Below the pieces are notes generated by a model, which saw only the letters and a program-made list of their open reading frames with translations, had not been told where the DNA came from and did no database searches. The position numbers and the translations under genes were made by a program. DNA of 14,624 nucleotides from JAXDBM01 sp964460245 (GTDB lineage: Bacteria; Desulfobacterota; Syntrophia; Syntrophales; Fen-1087). Of the stretch, positions 14,233-14,624 are shown piece after piece (positions within the stretch are counted from its first letter, which is position 1; each line of letters opens with the position of its first letter). The stretch is taken from positions 1 to 14,624 of the forward strand of contig CAYWTL010000061.1 of assembly GCA_964460245.1 (NCBI GenBank), written 5' to 3'.

Positions 14233-14448
14233 TTACTCGAGAACAACCAGCACCTGGTTGGTGTCCACCTTGTCTTTCTCGGCGACCTTGATCTCGGCCA
14301 CTTTCCCGCCCGACGGGGCCACGATGGGGTTTTCCATCTTCATCGCCTCGAGGATAATCAGTTCATCGTCCGCGTTGACGGAATCGCCGACATCGACCAG
14401 GATCTCCGCGATCGTTCCGGGCATGGGGGCTACGACTTCGATAGCCAT
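14233..14448 (-). CDS. Biotin carboxyl carrier protein (stand-alone biotinyl domain)
   Basis: Carrier for carboxybiotin in a biotin-dependent carboxylase or decarboxylase. The whole 71-residue product is one biotinyl/lipoyl domain: VVAPMPGTIAEILVDVGD at the start, the biotinylation motif EAMKMEN with target Lys37, and a mirrored second half GGKVAEIKVAEKDKVDTNQVLVVLE. The AMKM motif marks biotin rather than lipoate. A strong AGGAGGT precedes the ATG. Single-domain carriers of this size are known from propionyl/methylmalonyl-CoA and glutaconyl-CoA (de)carboxylase complexes, where the carrier follows the other subunits. The gene upstream on this strand is cut by the window edge, so the enzyme cannot be named. 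Confidence 0.93.
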   Translation of the reverse strand: MAIEVVAPMPGTIAEILVDVGDSVNADDELIILEAMKMENPIVAPSGGKVAEIKVAEKDKVDTNQVLVVLE

Positions 14449-14480
14449 TGGTTCAGACCTCCTTTGTTTGAATTTTAGGT

Positions 14481-14511
14481 CGGCATGGCCGGCTCGGCCA
14501 TGCCGTTTTTT
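14481..14511 (+). terminator. Terminator-like hairpin with its T run on the plus strand
   Basis: CGGCATGGCCG at 14481-14491 pairs perfectly with 14495-14505 around a 3-nt loop and is followed by six T (14506-14511). The form is that of an intrinsic terminator reading in plus direction, although the flanking genes are on the minus strand. For those genes it would be a leader hairpin ending about 30 nt before the biotin-carrier start. Confidence 0.6.
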
Positions 14512-14521
14512 AAATTGTGCA

Positions 14522-14554
14522 GCCGGCGGGAAAAGTACGACTTCCCCCGCCGGC
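14522..14554. other. GC-rich inverted repeat between the partial gene and the biotin-carrier gene
   Basis: GCCGGCGGG (14522-14530) pairs with CCCGCCGGC (14546-14554) around a 15-nt loop that can pair further (GGGAA with TTCCC in an alternative register). It begins 13 nt after the end of the partial gene on the minus strand. No T run follows on that strand, so it is more likely an mRNA-stability or processing element, or a Rho-assisted end, than a plain terminator. Confidence 0.5.
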
Positions 14555-14567
14555 CGCGTTCAACGCC

Positions 14568-14624
14568 TTATTTCTTCCAGGCGGCGGGTCCCCAGGGATC
14601 GGGAAGCTTCGCCGCAGCGCCCCA
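14568..14624 (-). CDS. C-terminal end of a gene that leaves the window, unidentified
   Basis: The minus strand is open from the window edge to a TAA at 14570-14568 and encodes 18 residues ending PWGPAAWKK, with AKLPDP before them. The reading is supported by the strand of the neighbouring biotin-carrier gene and by the hairpin that follows the stop. By position it could be another subunit of the same biotin-dependent enzyme, but 18 residues are too few to name a family. Confidence 0.5.
   Translation of the reverse strand, partial: WGAAAKLPDPWGPAAWKK

Overview
The window is GC-rich, densely coded bacterial chromosome from a Gram-negative organism: it carries an almost complete Tol-Pal envelope cluster and several lipoproteins with lipoboxes. 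Gene content (lipoprotein form of CpoB, TonB-type TolA, DUF948/YtxH pair, acetoin-utilisation-type deacetylase, stand-alone biotin carrier) fits a deltaproteobacterium sensu lato, perhaps a Syntrophales-like anaerobe. That placement is inference from gene content; there is no rRNA or other marker gene here.

Region 1 (1-4965, + strand) is the Tol-Pal system in canonical order: tolQ, tolR, a TolA/TonB-like gene, tolB, pal and cpoB (ybgF), closed by a strong intrinsic terminator. TolQ/TolR/TolA form the proton-motive-force-driven inner-membrane motor. TolB and Pal are its periplasmic and outer-membrane partners, and CpoB links the system to septal peptidoglycan synthesis. A 111-nt gap before pal contains a promoter-like sequence.

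Region 2 (5065-9084, - strand) reads from right to left as a ctpA-type S41 protease, a lipoprotein with about 15 TPR repeats, and a LolB/DUF4292-like lipoprotein. It converges on the Tol-Pal operon. All three products are exported envelope proteins.

Region 3 (9308-10520, - strand) holds a small Ala/Pro-rich lipoprotein with its own promoter and terminator, then a YtxH-like protein and a DUF948 protein as a two-gene unit with its own promoter.

Region 4 (10521-14210, + strand) starts at a compact divergent promoter whose two -35 boxes overlap in one small palindrome. It drives an orphan hydantoinase/oxoprolinase A-type (ASKHA) protein that overlaps, by ATGA, a histone-deacetylase-fold amidohydrolase with a C-terminal Cys4 zinc-ribbon-like tail. 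A carboxymuconolactone-decarboxylase-family protein follows. A long, nearly symmetrical terminator ends this unit and also serves the converging genes.

Region 5 (14233-14624, - strand) holds a 71-residue biotin-carrier protein, preceded by two GC-rich hairpins and by the last 18 codons of a gene that runs out of the window. This is probably the tail of a biotin-dependent (de)carboxylase cluster.

No tRNA, rRNA, insertion sequence, CRISPR array or phage gene was seen. The most unusual part is the divergent promoter with its palindromes and the coupled hydantoinase-A/deacetylase pair it drives. No stretch longer than 300 bases lacks a gene.
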